DNA from: Pandoraea norimbergensis
GTDB taxonomy: Bacteria; Pseudomonadota; Gammaproteobacteria; Burkholderiales; Burkholderiaceae
Length of the DNA: 64,000 nt
Direction of reading: 5' to 3'
NCBI RefSeq assembly: GCF_001465545.3
Contig: NZ_CP013480.3
Coordinates: 3,844,001-3,908,000 of the forward strand
The notes under the pieces are model-generated. The model did no database searches, was not told where the DNA came from, and was given only the letters and a program-made list of their open reading frames with translations. Made by a program: the position numbers and the translations under genes. This document shows positions 8,629-18,683 of this stretch, one piece after another (position 1 is the first letter of the stretch; each line of letters starts with the position of its first letter).

Positions 8629-8635
8629 CACGTCA

Positions 8636-10795
8636 TTACACGGGCCATGCCGCGCAACACAGGACCGATGTCAGAGCTTCGGTCCCAGTTCGGCTTCGCT
8701 GGCGCCATCGGTGCCGAACACCAGCGCCTTGACGTGAAGCCAGTTGATCGCGCACCTTGGCCGCTTTCTCGAACTCCAGATTGCGCGCGTGCTCCTGCAT
8801 CTGCTTCTCGAGCTTCTTGATCTCGCGCGCCAGCTGCTTCTCAGACATGTCCTGATAGTGCGCCTGCTCTTTCGCCTCGGCGAGTTCCGCCTTGGCGTCC
8901 TGCGGGTCGTACACGCCGTCGATGATGTCCTTGATGCGCTTCTTCACACCCACCGGTACGATGCCGTTCGCCTCGTTGTGCGCCATCTGCTTGGCACGGC
9001 GACGCTCGGTCTCGCCGATGGCGCGCTTCATCGACTCGGTCATCTTGTCGCCATACAGGATGGCCGCGCCGTTGACGTTACGCGCCGCGCGCCCGATCGT
9101 CTGAATCAACGAACGCTCGGCACGCAGAAAGCCTTCTTTATCCGCATCGAGAATCGCCACCAGCGACACTTCGGGAATATCGAGCCCCTCGCGCAACAAG
9201 TTGATCCCGACCAGCACGTCGAACGCGCCGAGCCGCAGATCGCGGATGATTTCCACCCGCTCGACGGTATCGATATCGCTATGCAGATAGCGCACCTTCA
9301 CGCCGTTATCCGAAAGATATTCGGTCAACTGTTCGGACATGCGCTTGGTCAGCGTCGTCACCAGCACGCGCTCGCCTACCGCCACCCGCTTGTTGATTTC
9401 GCTCAGTACGTCGTCCACCTGCGTGCGGGCGGGGCGCACCTCGATGGTCGGATCGATCAGCCCGGTCGGGCGCACCACCTGCTCCACCACCTGCCCCGAA
9501 CGCTTGCCTTCGTAATCGGCCGGCGTGGCCGAGACGAAGACGGCTTGCCGCATCTTGCGTTCGTACTCGGCAAACTTGAGCGGCCGGTTATCGAGCGCCG
9601 ACGGCAGCCGGAAGCCATAGTTGACGAGGTTTTCCTTACGCGCCCGGTCGCCGTTGTACATGCCGTTGAACTGGCCGATCAGCACGTGCGACTCGTCCAG
9701 GAACATGAGCGCGTCGGGCGGCAGATAGTCGACCAGCGTCGGCGGCGGCTCACCGGGCGCGGCGCCCGAGAGATGCCGCGAGTAGTTCTCGATGCCCTTG
9801 CAGAAGCCCAGCTCTTGCAACATTTCCAGATCGAAACGCGTGCGCTGCTCAAGCCGCTGCGCTTCGACGAGCTTGCCTTCCTTATAGAAGAAGTCGAGCC
9901 GCTCGCGAAGTTCGGCCTTGATGGTCTCGATGGCGCGCAGCACCGTGTCGCGCGGCGTCACGTAGTGCGACGACGGATACACCGTAAAACGCGGCACCTT
10001 CTGACGCACCCGCCCCGTGAGCGGATCGAACAACTGCAACGTATCGACTTCGTCGTCGAACAACTCCACACGCAGCGCCAGCTCGGCGTGTTCTGCCGGG
10101 AATATGTCGATGGTGTCGCCGCGCACGCGGAAGGTGCCGCGTCCGAAATCGGTCTCGTTGCGCGTGTACTGCATCGCAATCAGGCGCGCGATGATGTCGC
10201 GCTGCCCGATCTTGTCGCCCTGACGCACCGTCAGAATCATCTGGTGGTATTCGGTCGGATTGCCGATACCGTAGATCGCCGACACAGTGGCCACGATCAC
10301 CACGTCGCGCCGCTCCAGCAGGCTCTTGGTCGCCGACAGCCGCATCTGCTCGATATGCTCGTTCACCGACGAATCCTTCTCGATGAAGAGATCGCGTTGC
10401 GGCACGTAGGCTTCCGGCTGGTAGTAGTCGTAGTACGAGACAAAGTACTCGACGGCGTTACGCGGGAAAAACTCGCGGAATTCGGAGTAGAGCTGCGCGG
10501 CGAGGGTCTTGTTCGGGGCAAAGACGATGGCCGGGCGCCCCATGCGCGCAATGACGTTGGCCATCGTGAAGGTTTTGCCCGAGCCGGTCACGCCAAGCAG
10601 CGTCTGGAACGCGAGACCGTCGTCGATGCCTTCGGTCAGTTGCGTGATCGCCGTGGGCTGGTCGCCCGCCGCAGGGAAAGGGCAGTAAAGCTGATAAGGC
10701 GAATCGGGGAACGTCAGGAACTTGCTCTCGTCGAGCGTGTTGTCAGCCGCAGGGATCATGGCGGGGGTGCGAGCCTGATAGACGTAATCTGCCAT
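8636..10795 (-). CDS. uvrB: Excinuclease ABC subunit UvrB, with probable 3' frameshift
   Basis: Damage-verifying helicase-like subunit of nucleotide excision repair, working with UvrA and UvrC. Visible: Walker A GVTGSGKT at residues 68-75, the beta-hairpin region [12 protein letters not shown], the conserved helicase motifs, and the C-terminal UVR domain ([23 protein letters not shown]). The open frame continues to 8636 (719 aa) with an atypical Arg/Trp/Cys-rich tail. Shifting frame by one base at about 8731-8737 instead gives [19 protein letters not shown] and a stop at 8671, a normal-looking UvrB end. The domains before the shift are intact, so activity is probably kept. Divergent from the aminotransferase gene; I saw no LexA box. 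Confidence 0.96.
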   Translation of the reverse strand: MADYVYQARTPAMIPAADNTLDESKFLTFPDSPYQLYCPFPAAGDQPTAITQLTEGIDDGLAFQTLLGVTGSGKTFTMANVIARMGRPAIVFAPNKTLAAQLYSEFREFFPRNAVEYFVSYYDYYQPEAYVPQRDLFIEKDSSVNEHIEQMRLSATKSLLERRDVVIVATVSAIYGIGNPTEYHQMILTVRQGDKIGQRDIIARLIAMQYTRNETDFGRGTFRVRGDTIDIFPAEHAELALRVELFDDEVDTLQLFDPLTGRVRQKVPRFTVYPSSHYVTPRDTVLRAIETIKAELRERLDFFYKEGKLVEAQRLEQRTRFDLEMLQELGFCKGIENYSRHLSGAAPGEPPPTLVDYLPPDALMFLDESHVLIGQFNGMYNGDRARKENLVNYGFRLPSALDNRPLKFAEYERKMRQAVFVSATPADYEGKRSGQVVEQVVRPTGLIDPTIEVRPARTQVDDVLSEINKRVAVGERVLVTTLTKRMSEQLTEYLSDNGVKVRYLHSDIDTVERVEIIRDLRLGAFDVLVGINLLREGLDIPEVSLVAILDADKEGFLRAERSLIQTIGRAARNVNGAAILYGDKMTESMKRAIGETERRRAKQMAHNEANGIVPVGVKKRIKDIIDGVYDPQDAKAELAEAKEQAHYQDMSEKQLAREIKKLEKQMQEHARNLEFEKAAKVRDQLASRQGAGVRHRWRQRSRTGTEALTSVLCCAAWPV

Positions 10796-11079
10796 TCTAG
10801 CGCGTCAGCCAATTCCTAGAGTCCCATGGGTGACAGGACTGCCAAAGGACGGACATCCGGTTGTCGGCCCAATGACACGCATGGCGGGCGTCAATCTCGG
10901 CCAGCGGCTGATTTCTCGCCAATTTCTGGCATAAATTGGCAGTTTTCGTGCCGAAATGCCATGTATTCCTGCTGTGTGGCCTGTGGTTTACCACAAGCGC
11001 GGGCATTCTTCGTTAAAATGCCCCGTTGCACCTGACACTTTTGTGCCGCATTTTTCCACTACTGCCTCGAGCCGTCGAA

Positions 11080-12279
11080 ATGACTCTCTTCTCCGCTGTC
11101 GAACTCGCCCCGCGTGACCCCATTCTTGGTCTGAACGAAGCCTTCAACGCCGATCACCGCACCAACAAGGTGAATCTGGGCGTGGGCGTGTATTTCAATG
11201 CGGAAGGCAAACTGCCCCTGCTCAAGGCTGTGAAGGCAGCGGAAGAACAACGCGTCGCCGCCGGCCTGCCGCGCGGTTACCTGCCGATCGAAGGCATTGC
11301 CGCCTACGACAAGGCCGTGCAAGAGATGCTCTTCGGCAAAGAGTCGCCGGTGCTGACGGAAGGCCGCGTGATCACGGCGCAAGCCCTGGGCGGCACGGGC
11401 GCACTGAAGATCGGCGCCGACTTCCTCAAGCAACTGAACCCGAACGCCACGGTCGCCATTAGCGATCCGAGCTGGGAAAACCACCGCGCCCTGTTCACGC
11501 AAGCCGGCTTCAACGTCGTCTCGTACCCGTACTACGAAGCCGAAACGCATGGCGTGAACCTGTCGGGCATGCTCGACATGCTGGGCAAAGAGCCGGAAGG
11601 CACGATCGTCGTGCTGCACGCCTGCTGCCACAACCCGACTGGCGTCGACCTGACGATGGACCAATGGGCCCAAGTCGTGGAAGTCGTGAAGGCCCGCAAG
11701 CTGGTGCCGTTCCTCGACATCGCCTACCAGGGCTTCGGTGACGGCATCGACGCCGACGCCGCCGTGGTGCGCCTGTTCGCCGCCTCGAACCTGAACTTCT
11801 TCGTGTCGAGCTCGTTCTCGAAGTCGTTCTCGCTGTACGGCGAACGCGTGGGTGCCCTGTCGATCGTCACGAGCAGCAAGGACGAATCGACCCGCGTGCT
11901 CTCGCAACTCAAGCGCGTGATCCGCACCAACTACTCCAACCCGCCGACGCACGGCGGCTCGGTGGTTGCGGCTGTCCTGAGCAACCCCGAACTGCGCGCC
12001 CTGTGGGAAGAAGAACTGGCTGAAATGCGCGAGCGTATCCGCGCCATGCGTCTGGCCTTGGTCGAGAAGCTCCGCGCCCACGGCGTGGAGCGCGATTTCT
12101 CGTTCGTGATCAAGCAACGCGGCATGTTCTCGTACTCGGGCCTCACCGCCGACCAAGTCGAGCGCCTGCGCGAAGAGTTCGGTATCTACGCCGTGAGCAC
12201 GGGCCGCATCTGCGTAGCCGCACTCAACGACAAGAACATCGACGTCGTCGCTTCGGCTATCGCCCAAGTGCTGCGCTAA
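11080..12279 (+). CDS. Aromatic/aspartate aminotransferase (class I PLP)
   Basis: Type I fold aminotransferase of the AspC/TyrB group, interconverting aspartate or aromatic amino acids and their oxo acids with 2-oxoglutarate. 399 aa from the ATG at 11080 (MTLFSAVELAPRDPILGLNEAF), the family-typical start; an in-frame ATG at 11026 adds 18 residues without similarity. The PLP lysine is K248 in SSSFSKSFSLYGERVGAL, and HACCHNPTGVDL contains the conserved NPTG asparagine. Stand-alone gene divergent from uvrB, ended by a strong terminator. AspC versus TyrB cannot be decided from sequence alone. Confidence 0.95.
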   Translation: MTLFSAVELAPRDPILGLNEAFNADHRTNKVNLGVGVYFNAEGKLPLLKAVKAAEEQRVAAGLPRGYLPIEGIAAYDKAVQEMLFGKESPVLTEGRVITAQALGGTGALKIGADFLKQLNPNATVAISDPSWENHRALFTQAGFNVVSYPYYEAETHGVNLSGMLDMLGKEPEGTIVVLHACCHNPTGVDLTMDQWAQVVEVVKARKLVPFLDIAYQGFGDGIDADAAVVRLFAASNLNFFVSSSFSKSFSLYGERVGALSIVTSSKDESTRVLSQLKRVIRTNYSNPPTHGGSVVAAVLSNPELRALWEEELAEMRERIRAMRLALVEKLRAHGVERDFSFVIKQRGMFSYSGLTADQVERLREEFGIYAVSTGRICVAALNDKNIDVVASAIAQVLR

Positions 12280-12374
12280 GCGCGTCAGCGGGCGCGAGGA
12301 CGGGGAAATCGGGCCAAATTTGGCGTGATCCCCCGGCGATCTTGCGCCGCGCCATACGTGTCATGCGGCAGAAC

Positions 12375-12406
12375 AAGAAAGCCCGCCTCACCGGCGGGCT
12401 TTTCTT
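12375..12406 (+). terminator. Rho-independent terminator after the aminotransferase gene
   Basis: GCCCGCC (12381-12387), 5-base loop, GGCGGGC (12393-12399), followed by TTTTCTTT; an A-rich run precedes the stem. Confidence 0.9.
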
Positions 12407-12574
12407 TGCCTAGATTATGTTGCGCCGCAGCAACGATAGTTTATGACAATGAGCCGAATAAGCTAAAACTATCGATCTGATGCGGAAATGCCATACATCA
12501 GGGTTATGCTGCGTTGCACAGCCGCGATAAACGGTTGCATAATTGCCTCCATCACTCGCCTCAGGGCACACAAC

Positions 12575-13816
12575 ATGCTGTATCAGATTCACGAGTACAA
12601 CCGCGCGTGGTTGAATCCCCTCACCACGTGGGCTAAAGCGGCCGCTACCACTTTCGTCAACCCGGGTAGCCTGCTCGCCATGATGCCCGGCGCCCCCCGC
12701 ATTGCCGCCGGCTACGAGTTGCTCTACCGGCTCGGCAAGGATTACGAAAAGCCCGAATTCAATATCAAAGCCGTCGAAGTCGACGGGCACAACATCCCGG
12801 TCGTCGAAATGACCGCGATGGAGAAGCCCTTCTGCCGGCTGCTGCGCTTCAAGCGCTACGCCGATGACGCCAGCGCCGTCGGCCAGCTCAAGGACGATCC
12901 GGTGGTTCTTGTGGTCGCCCCGCTGTCGGGCCATCACGCCACGCTGTTGCGCGATACCGTCACGACACTGCTCAAGGACCACAAGGTCTACATCACCGAC
13001 TGGGTCGACGCCCGCATGGTCCCGCTCGAGGACGGCGCATTCCATCTGGACGACTACGTCGCCTACATTCAGGAATTCATTCGCCATATCGGCGCCGAAA
13101 ACCTGCATGTGATTTCGGTGTGTCAGCCGACCGTGCCGGTGCTCGGCGCGATTTCGCTGATGGCGTCGAACGGCGAGAAAACGCCCAAGACCATGACGAT
13201 GATGGGTGGCCCGATCGACGCTCGCAAGAGCCCCACCTCGGTCAACTCACTCGCCACGAACAAGTCGTACGAGTGGTTCGAGAATCACGTGATTCATGCG
13301 GTGCCGGCCAACTATCCGGGCTCGGGCCGTCTCGTCTACCCGGGCTTCCTGCAACACGCCGGGTTTGTCGCGATGAATCCGGACCGCCACCTGAAGTCGC
13401 ACTGGGACTTCTATCTGGACCTGATGCGCGGCGACAGCGATGACGCCGACTCGCACCGCCGCTTCTACGACGAGTACAACGCCGTGCTCGACATGGCCGC
13501 CGAGTACTACCTCGACACCATCAAGACGGTGTTTCAGGACTTCAGTCTGGCAAGCGGAACGTGGGATGTGTCGGGTCAACGCGTGCGTCCGCAAGACATC
13601 AAGACCACCGCACTCTTCACCATCGAAGGCGAGTTGGACGACATTTCGGGCAGTGGTCAGACGCAAGCCGCGCATGAGCTGTGCACGGGCATTCCGGCCA
13701 AGCGCCGGGCGCACTTCACGGCACCGGCGTGCGGTCACTACGGGATCTTCTCGGGCAGCCGCTGGCGCAACGTGATCTATCCGCAGATCCGCGACTTCAT
13801 CGCCAAGAACAGCTGA
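12575..13816 (+). CDS. phaZ: Intracellular polyhydroxyalkanoate depolymerase (PhaZ1 type)
   Basis: Cytoplasmic enzyme mobilising stored PHB/PHA granules to hydroxyacyl units. 413 aa from the ATG at 12575 (MLYQIHEYNRAWLNPL), close to the 419 aa of Ralstonia eutropha PhaZa1. The nucleophile is a cysteine in place of the lipase-box serine: C183 in ISVCQPTVP, the same residue number as in R. eutropha. The C-terminal GxCGHYGIFSGSRWR supplies the catalytic histidine. No signal peptide. Monocistronic between two terminators. PHA storage by this organism is inferred from this gene; the synthase is not in the window. Confidence 0.95.
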   Translation: MLYQIHEYNRAWLNPLTTWAKAAATTFVNPGSLLAMMPGAPRIAAGYELLYRLGKDYEKPEFNIKAVEVDGHNIPVVEMTAMEKPFCRLLRFKRYADDASAVGQLKDDPVVLVVAPLSGHHATLLRDTVTTLLKDHKVYITDWVDARMVPLEDGAFHLDDYVAYIQEFIRHIGAENLHVISVCQPTVPVLGAISLMASNGEKTPKTMTMMGGPIDARKSPTSVNSLATNKSYEWFENHVIHAVPANYPGSGRLVYPGFLQHAGFVAMNPDRHLKSHWDFYLDLMRGDSDDADSHRRFYDEYNAVLDMAAEYYLDTIKTVFQDFSLASGTWDVSGQRVRPQDIKTTALFTIEGELDDISGSGQTQAAHELCTGIPAKRRAHFTAPACGHYGIFSGSRWRNVIYPQIRDFIAKNS

Positions 13817-13840
13817 TCAGGGCAGCGGTCAGCAGATGTA

Positions 13841-13882
13841 AAAAAACCGCCGTGTGAGCTTCGGCCCACACGGCGGTTTTTT
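13841..13882. terminator. Bidirectional terminator between phaZ and the TetR gene
   Basis: Sixteen-base arm 13841-13856 (A6 then CCGCCGTGTG) pairs with CACACGGCGG plus T6 at 13867-13882. A and T tracts on both sides suit both convergent genes. Confidence 0.92.
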
Positions 13883-13904
13883 CATTTCCCAGCGGTTCAG
13901 ACAC

Positions 13905-14543
13905 TCAACGGGCGCGCAGCGAATCCATCAGCACCTGTGTGTTGAACGCCGAATACGTCTTGCGCGTGTCATCGGCCATCACGTCGCGGCCCATGACGAT
14001 GGACAGCGTGTGGCGGTTCGACATCACGTAGTAGCCCATCGCCGAGATCGTCACGTACAGATTGACCGGATCGATGCCGGTGCGAATCTCGCCGCTCACT
14101 TCGCCACGCTTGAGCGTTTCCGCGAGCAATTCCACGATCGGCGAGACTTGCTGACGAATCTCGGTCGACTGACGCATCGACTTCGCTTCGTGCAGGTTCT
14201 CGTTGTTGATGAGCTGGATCAGCGCCGGATGCTCGGCGTAGTAATCCCACACGAAGTGGGCCAACGCCGCGACCGCATCGAGCGGCGCAAGCGCATCGAG
14301 CTTGAGCGCGTGTTCGGCGCGATTGAATTCTCCATAGACTTCTTCGAGCACCGCCAGATAGAGCTGGTCCTTATTGCCGAAGTAGTAATAGAGCATGCGT
14401 TCATTGATGTCCGCTCGGCGCGCAATACTGTCCACGCGCGCACCGCTCGAACCCCTCTCGGCAAACTCCTCAATCGCAGCTGCCAGAATTCGCTGGCGGG
14501 TACGCTCGGGGTCCCGTTTGATCTTGGTTTCTGGCGTCGTCAT
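13905..14543 (-). CDS. TetR/AcrR family transcriptional regulator
   Basis: 212-aa repressor-type regulator. The N-terminal TetR helix-turn-helix spans about residues 14-60 (RQRILAAAIEEFAERGSSGARVDSIARRADINERMLYYYFGNKDQLY). The C-terminal ligand domain (DYYAEHPALIQLINNENLHEA) resembles the CerR/RutR-like TetR subgroup. The ligand is unknown. Divergent from rsxB with a 102-base gap, so rsxB or its own gene could be targets; an imperfect inverted repeat (ATTCG-N8-CGAAT) lies near the rsxB start. Confidence 0.92.
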   Translation of the reverse strand: MTTPETKIKRDPERTRQRILAAAIEEFAERGSSGARVDSIARRADINERMLYYYFGNKDQLYLAVLEEVYGEFNRAEHALKLDALAPLDAVAALAHFVWDYYAEHPALIQLINNENLHEAKSMRQSTEIRQQVSPIVELLAETLKRGEVSGEIRTGIDPVNLYVTISAMGYYVMSNRHTLSIVMGRDVMADDTRKTYSAFNTQVLMDSLRAR

Positions 14544-14645
14544 GATCGGCCGGTCGTTCTCAACGGGCGGAATTATGGCACAACGGTTTCAGTGTTTCCG
14601 CAAAATGCAGGATAATTCGCTTTTCGCCGAATCCCCCACAAAGAC

Positions 14646-15542
14646 GTGTCCGAAGTCAACGCGCTCGCGCAGCGCATCGATGCCTTATTGCCCCAGACGC
14701 AATGCACCAAGTGCGGTTACGCCGGTTGCCGGCCGTACGCCGACGCTATCGCTAGCGGGCAGGCCAGTTATAACCAGTGTCCGCCGGGCGGTGCCGAAGG
14801 CGTTGCACGTCTGGCGAAGCTGCTCGGCCGTCCGGTCATTCCGCTCAATCCCGAGAACGGCGTAGAACGCCCGCGCCCGCGTGCCGTCATCGACGAATCG
14901 CTTTGCATCGGCTGCACGCTCTGCCTGCAAGCCTGCCCGGTCGATGCCATCGTCGGTGCCGCCAAGCTCATGCACACCGTGATCGAAGACCGCTGCACGG
15001 GCTGCGATCTGTGCGTGCCGCCCTGCCCCGTCGACTGCATCGAGATGGTGCCGGTCACCGGCGAGCGCACCGGCTGGGACGCTTGGTCATCAACCCAAGC
15101 CGACGACGCCCGCGTGCATTTCGAAGGGCATCAGGCCCGCCTTGCGAAGGACAAGGCCGAGCGCGAAGCCCGTCTGGCTGCTCGCGCCGCACGAGTGGCG
15201 CCGACGGCATCCGCCGCGCCGGCCGAGGCTGACTCTGCCACTGCGCCTGCGTCGGCGGCGTCGCAAGGCGAGACCGCCACCACAGCCGCAGCCACAACGA
15301 CGCCCGCCACCGACGATGCGGCTGCCTCCGCCGCCGCCCGCAAGCAGGCCATCATTCAGGCCGCACTGGAACGTGCCCGTCAGAAAAAAGCGGCCCTCGC
15401 AGAACAGGGCTTAGGGCCGAAGAACACCGAGAATGTGTCCGCCGAAGTGCAGGCGCAGATCGACGAAGCCGAAGCGCGCCGCAAGCGTCTGAACCTGTCC
15501 GGCACACCGGGCGAGCAGGACAAGACACCAGACAAGTCATAA
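14646..15542 (+). CDS. rsxB: RsxB/RnfB-like ferredoxin, soluble form with Ala-rich tail
   Basis: Electron-transfer protein related to RnfB/RsxB. Residues 1-60 have the RnfB cysteine set (CTKCGYAGC...NQCPPGG) for one 4Fe-4S cluster. Residues 85-150 carry two ferredoxin motifs, [12 protein letters not shown] and [12 protein letters not shown]. The N-terminal membrane helix of enteric RsxB is absent, and a low-complexity Ala/Thr/Lys-rich extension of about 135 residues follows. The start is GTG at 14646. No other rnf/rsx subunit is nearby; the gene is followed after 68 bases by nth, an Fe-S protein, so roles in supplying electrons outside a full Rnf complex are possible but unproven. Confidence 0.88.
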   Translation: MSEVNALAQRIDALLPQTQCTKCGYAGCRPYADAIASGQASYNQCPPGGAEGVARLAKLLGRPVIPLNPENGVERPRPRAVIDESLCIGCTLCLQACPVDAIVGAAKLMHTVIEDRCTGCDLCVPPCPVDCIEMVPVTGERTGWDAWSSTQADDARVHFEGHQARLAKDKAEREARLAARAARVAPTASAAPAEADSATAPASAASQGETATTAAATTTPATDDAAASAAARKQAIIQAALERARQKKAALAEQGLGPKNTENVSAEVQAQIDEAEARRKRLNLSGTPGEQDKTPDKS

Positions 15543-15610
15543 ACCGCCTTGCCGCGACGCGCCATTCCGCCAACACGACTAGCCAAGCCGCAACCGCCCA
15601 CGCCGCCATC

Positions 15611-16255
15611 ATGAACGACGCCAAACGCCGAGCCCTGTTCGAGACGTTGCAGCAACTCAATCCGAACCCCACGACGGAGCTTGAGTACACGTCGCCCTTC
15701 GAGTTGCTCATTGCCGTGCTGCTCTCGGCGCAGGCGACCGACGTCTCGGTCAACAAAGCCACCCGCAAGATGTACGCCGTGGCGAACACGCCCGCGAAGA
15801 TGCTGGCGCTCGGCGAAGCCGGCGTGTCCGATTACATCAAGACGATCGGCCTGTACCGGACCAAGGCGAAAAACGTCATTGCCACGTGCCAGATGCTGCT
15901 CGACCTGCACGGCGGAGACGTGCCTCGCTCGCGTGAAGCACTGGAAGCGCTGCCGGGCGTCGGCCGCAAAACGGCCAACGTGGTGCTCAACACGGCGTTC
16001 GGCGAAGACACGATTGCGGTCGACACGCATATCTTTCGCGTGGCCAACCGCACCGGTCTGGCGCCGGGCAAAGACCCTCTGGCTGTCGAATTGGCACTGG
16101 AGCGGGTCATCCCGCGCGAGTTCAGGCACGACGCCCATCATTGGCTGATCCTGCACGGCCGCTACGTCTGCAAGGCGCGCAAGCCCGAGTGCTGGCATTG
16201 CGCCATCGAGCCGCTCTGCGATTTCCGCCCGAAGACACCCGCGCCGAAAAACTGA
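15611..16255 (+). CDS. nth: Endonuclease III
   Basis: Base-excision repair glycosylase/AP lyase removing oxidised pyrimidines. 214 aa. The helix-hairpin-helix LPGVGRKTANVVL contains the catalytic lysine K120, and VDTHIFRVANR contains the catalytic aspartate D138, the same numbers as in E. coli Nth. The C-terminal C-X6-C-X2-C-X5-C (VCKARKPECWHCAIEPLC) binds the 4Fe-4S cluster. Probably co-transcribed with rsxB (68-base gap). Nth next to RnfB is a recurring arrangement in proteobacteria. Confidence 0.97.
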   Translation: MNDAKRRALFETLQQLNPNPTTELEYTSPFELLIAVLLSAQATDVSVNKATRKMYAVANTPAKMLALGEAGVSDYIKTIGLYRTKAKNVIATCQMLLDLHGGDVPRSREALEALPGVGRKTANVVLNTAFGEDTIAVDTHIFRVANRTGLAPGKDPLAVELALERVIPREFRHDAHHWLILHGRYVCKARKPECWHCAIEPLCDFRPKTPAPKN

Positions 16256-16292
16256 AGACAGCCGAAGCCAACGCATACCGGCACCCGCCATG

Positions 16293-16336
16293 CAAAACGG
16301 GCGCTCCCATCGCAGGGAGCGCCCGTTTTGTTTTGA
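16293..16336. terminator. Strong bidirectional terminator after nth
   Basis: Sixteen-base perfect stem (16293-16308 with 16315-16330), 6-base loop, A4 before and TTTTGTTTT after. It separates convergent nth and the nitroreductase gene. Confidence 0.95.
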
Positions 16337-16376
16337 CCTTCCGCAGCTATGCCGGTCGCGCCGGCACATCAAAAAA

Positions 16377-16970
16377 TCAGATGATGCGAGCCGCTTCGTC
16401 GAACGACAGACGCGGGTTGCGCGGGAACAGCTTGGCGTGATCGCCGTAGCCGAGGTTACAGATGAAGTTCACGCGCCACTCGGTGCCGGCGAAGAACGTG
16501 TCGTTGACCTTCTGCGCGTCGAAACCGGCCATCGGGCCGCAGTCGAGGCCCAGTGCGCGGGCGGCGAGAATGAAGTAGCCGCCTTGCAGCGAGCTGTTCA
16601 TGTGTGCAGCACCGGCGGCCTTGGCAGCGTCGCCCGAGAACATCGGCACCATCTTTTCGGCACCGTTCGGGAACAGCTTCGGCAGGTGTTCGTAGAACTT
16701 CAGATCGAAGGCGATGATCGCCGTCACCGGTGCTGTACGCGTCTTCTCGACGTTGCCCGGCGCCATGCATTCGACCAGCTTGGCCTTCGCCTCGGCGCTC
16801 TTGACGAACACGATGCGCGCCGGCGTCGTGTTGGCCGACGTCGGGCCCCATTTCACGAGGTCATACAACTCACGCAGCGTCTCGTCGCTGACCGGCTTGT
16901 CGAGCCACTCATTGTGGGTTCGTGCATCGGTGAACAACTGGGCGATGGATTCTTTGGCGATAGTGCTCAT
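16377..16970 (-). CDS. Nitroreductase-family protein (malonic semialdehyde reductase/RutE-like)
   Basis: 197-aa FMN-dependent oxidoreductase. I chose the ATG at 16970 ([22 protein letters not shown]), the RutE/HadB-type start; the upstream in-frame extension to 17147 looks non-coding. [18 protein letters not shown] and [18 protein letters not shown] are typical of the RutE group, which reduces 3-hydroxypropanal-type aldehydes or nitro compounds with NAD(P)H. No rut genes are nearby, so the substrate is unknown. Cytoplasmic, monocistronic. Confidence 0.9.
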   Translation of the reverse strand: MSTIAKESIAQLFTDARTHNEWLDKPVSDETLRELYDLVKWGPTSANTTPARIVFVKSAEAKAKLVECMAPGNVEKTRTAPVTAIIAFDLKFYEHLPKLFPNGAEKMVPMFSGDAAKAAGAAHMNSSLQGGYFILAARALGLDCGPMAGFDAQKVNDTFFAGTEWRVNFICNLGYGDHAKLFPRNPRLSFDEAARII

Positions 16971-17103
16971 GGCAATGACCTCGGGTAATGAAGCGCGAAT
17001 TAAAGCGTGTAGCGACACATAAAGCGAACGGCGATTGTACCGTCGCCCGGCAACCGTCGCTGGCGAGACAAAAATCGCCGCGCGCCCGCCGGAACAAGCG
17101 ATT

Positions 17104-18039
17104 TCAGGACGCGGCCGCCGAGCCTCGGGCCGACAACCAGAGCACACCGGCCAGAATCAGCGCGCCGCCGCCAAGTTGCGCGGCGCTCAGCGTTTCGCCT
17201 AGCAGCATGGCCGCGAGCAAGACCGTAACGACGGGTTCCAGCGTGGAGAGCATGGACGCACGCCCCGCGCCAAGGCGCTGCAACCCGGCAAAGAAGGTCA
17301 GGATGGCGATGACTGTGGAACACACGGCAATCGCCACCAGCGCCGCCCAGCCGCCCGTATTCGCCGGCCAGTGCAGTGACAGCCCCTGCCCGGCACGGAC
17401 CAGCGCCATCGCACTGAACGAGACGGTGGCGGCCAGACACACGAGGGTTGCGGTCGCGCGAGGATCCACACCGCGCGTGAGCTTCGCCCCGACCACGATG
17501 TAGCACGAGTAGATCAGCGCCGACCCCACGGCCAGCGCCATGCCCAGCGGCTGCCCTTGCCCGCCGCCCACGGTGAGCGCGGTGCCGAGCGAGCACAGCA
17601 GCAGCGCGCCGAGCTTCACGGGCGTCAGGCGCTCATGCAAAAAGATGGCCGCGAGCACGGTGACGAAGACCGGATAGAGATAGAGCAACAACGCGACGAG
17701 CGATGCCTGCGCGTATTGCAGCGCGCCGAAATAGCACAACGACTGCCCCACGTAGCCGATACCGCCCATCAGCGCGATGCCCAGCGATTGCCGCCGCGAC
17801 GGGAACGTCACCCGTCGCACCCGGCACCAGACGAGCAGCAACAGCGCCGCCACGAAGAACCGGAACAGCAGCATGGCGAAGAGATCCGCGCCGGAAGCGC
17901 TGGCCGCACGCGCGAAGATCGCCATCGCACCGAATGCCGACGCGGATACCGCGATCAACGCGATACCGCCCCAAGCCGATGGCGGGCGGGCATTTTGGAC
18001 GGTGGCAGGCATAGCGGAGGATTGGGGGCTCTGCGACAT
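17104..18039 (-). CDS. EamA/DMT-family transporter
   Basis: 311-aa inner-membrane transporter with about ten hydrophobic segments in two EamA repeats (residues about 25-150 and 170-300). The start ATG at 18039 ([15 protein letters not shown]) is preferred to an in-frame codon 14 residues upstream. DMT members often export amino acids or metabolites; the substrate here is not known. Divergent from the DUF1841 gene with 62 bases between start codons. Confidence 0.88.
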   Translation of the reverse strand: MSQSPQSSAMPATVQNARPPSAWGGIALIAVSASAFGAMAIFARAASASGADLFAMLLFRFFVAALLLLVWCRVRRVTFPSRRQSLGIALMGGIGYVGQSLCYFGALQYAQASLVALLLYLYPVFVTVLAAIFLHERLTPVKLGALLLCSLGTALTVGGGQGQPLGMALAVGSALIYSCYIVVGAKLTRGVDPRATATLVCLAATVSFSAMALVRAGQGLSLHWPANTGGWAALVAIAVCSTVIAILTFFAGLQRLGAGRASMLSTLEPVVTVLLAAMLLGETLSAAQLGGGALILAGVLWLSARGSAAAS

Positions 18040-18101
18040 GATTAAGCGAATTGAGCGACAATACGGCCTGTTTGGCGTCACGAGAACCCCACGGAGTCCC
18101 C

Positions 18102-18533
18102 ATGTTCAATCCCAGCCGCGATGAAGTGCGGCAATTTTTCTGCACGACCTGGCAAAAGCAACGCGACGGCAACATCCTTACGCCGCTCGAGACGATTGCC
18201 GCCGACTGGATCAACGAACATCCGGAATACCACGACGCGTTGGGCGACACCGAAGAAGCGAGCGCGCGCGATTACTCGCCCGAAGGCGGCCAGACCAACC
18301 CGTTCCTGCACCTGTCGATGCATCTGGCGATCAGCGAACAGGTCTCGATCGATCAGCCGCCCGGCATTCGCGCCGCATATGAAAAGCTGACCAACCGGCT
18401 CGACTCGCCGCACGAAGCGCAGCACCGCATCATGGAGTGCCTGGGACAAACGCTTTGGGAAGCCCAGCGCAGCGGCCAGCCGCCCGATTCCGACGCCTAT
18501 CTGCAACGCATCGAGCAGCAAGCCACGCGTTGA
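18102..18533 (+). CDS. DUF1841 family protein
   Basis: 143-aa cytoplasmic protein recognised by MFNPSRDEVRQFFCTTWQK and NPFLHLSMHLAISEQVSIDQPPGI, typical of DUF1841, a family common in beta- and gammaproteobacteria with no assigned function. The ATG at 18102 is preceded by ACGGAG. Followed by a strong terminator and thus monocistronic. It is convergent with, but separated from, the cytochrome c genes. Confidence 0.9.
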   Translation: MFNPSRDEVRQFFCTTWQKQRDGNILTPLETIAADWINEHPEYHDALGDTEEASARDYSPEGGQTNPFLHLSMHLAISEQVSIDQPPGIRAAYEKLTNRLDSPHEAQHRIMECLGQTLWEAQRSGQPPDSDAYLQRIEQQATR

Positions 18534-18577
18534 GTTGCACAGCACGTAGCGCAACAACAAACACGACAAGAACGAAG

Positions 18578-18611
18578 AAAACGACGGTTGCCATGACGCA
18601 ACCGTCGTTTT
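18578..18611 (+). terminator. Terminator after the DUF1841 gene
   Basis: AAAACGACGGTTG (18578-18590), 8-base loop, exact complement CAACCGTCGTTTT (18599-18611) continuing into T's. Confidence 0.93.
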
Positions 18612-18683
18612 TTGCTTTCTGAACGGCGCGGCGTGACTTCGCTACGTCGCCATACGGCTATCCCGCTATCCCGCTATCCAGCC

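Larger units (their letters stand above)
8328..8635. other. Intergenic region between uvrB and the collagen-like gene
   Basis: 308 bases without a convincing gene. It holds the 27-base palindrome at 8544-8570 and the 8-bp tandem repeats at 8589-8628, both described separately, and presumably the promoter of the collagen-like gene, which I could not pick out with confidence. Confidence 0.6.

Noticed and set aside
8744..10819. 691-codon plus-strand frame opposite uvrB
   Set aside because: Antisense to uvrB whose motifs are unambiguous; no family resemblance in the plus-strand product.
10982..10995. TGTGG-TTTA-CCACA dyad upstream of the aminotransferase gene as an operator
   Set aside because: Only 5-base arms and a weak context; too short to support a specific regulator.
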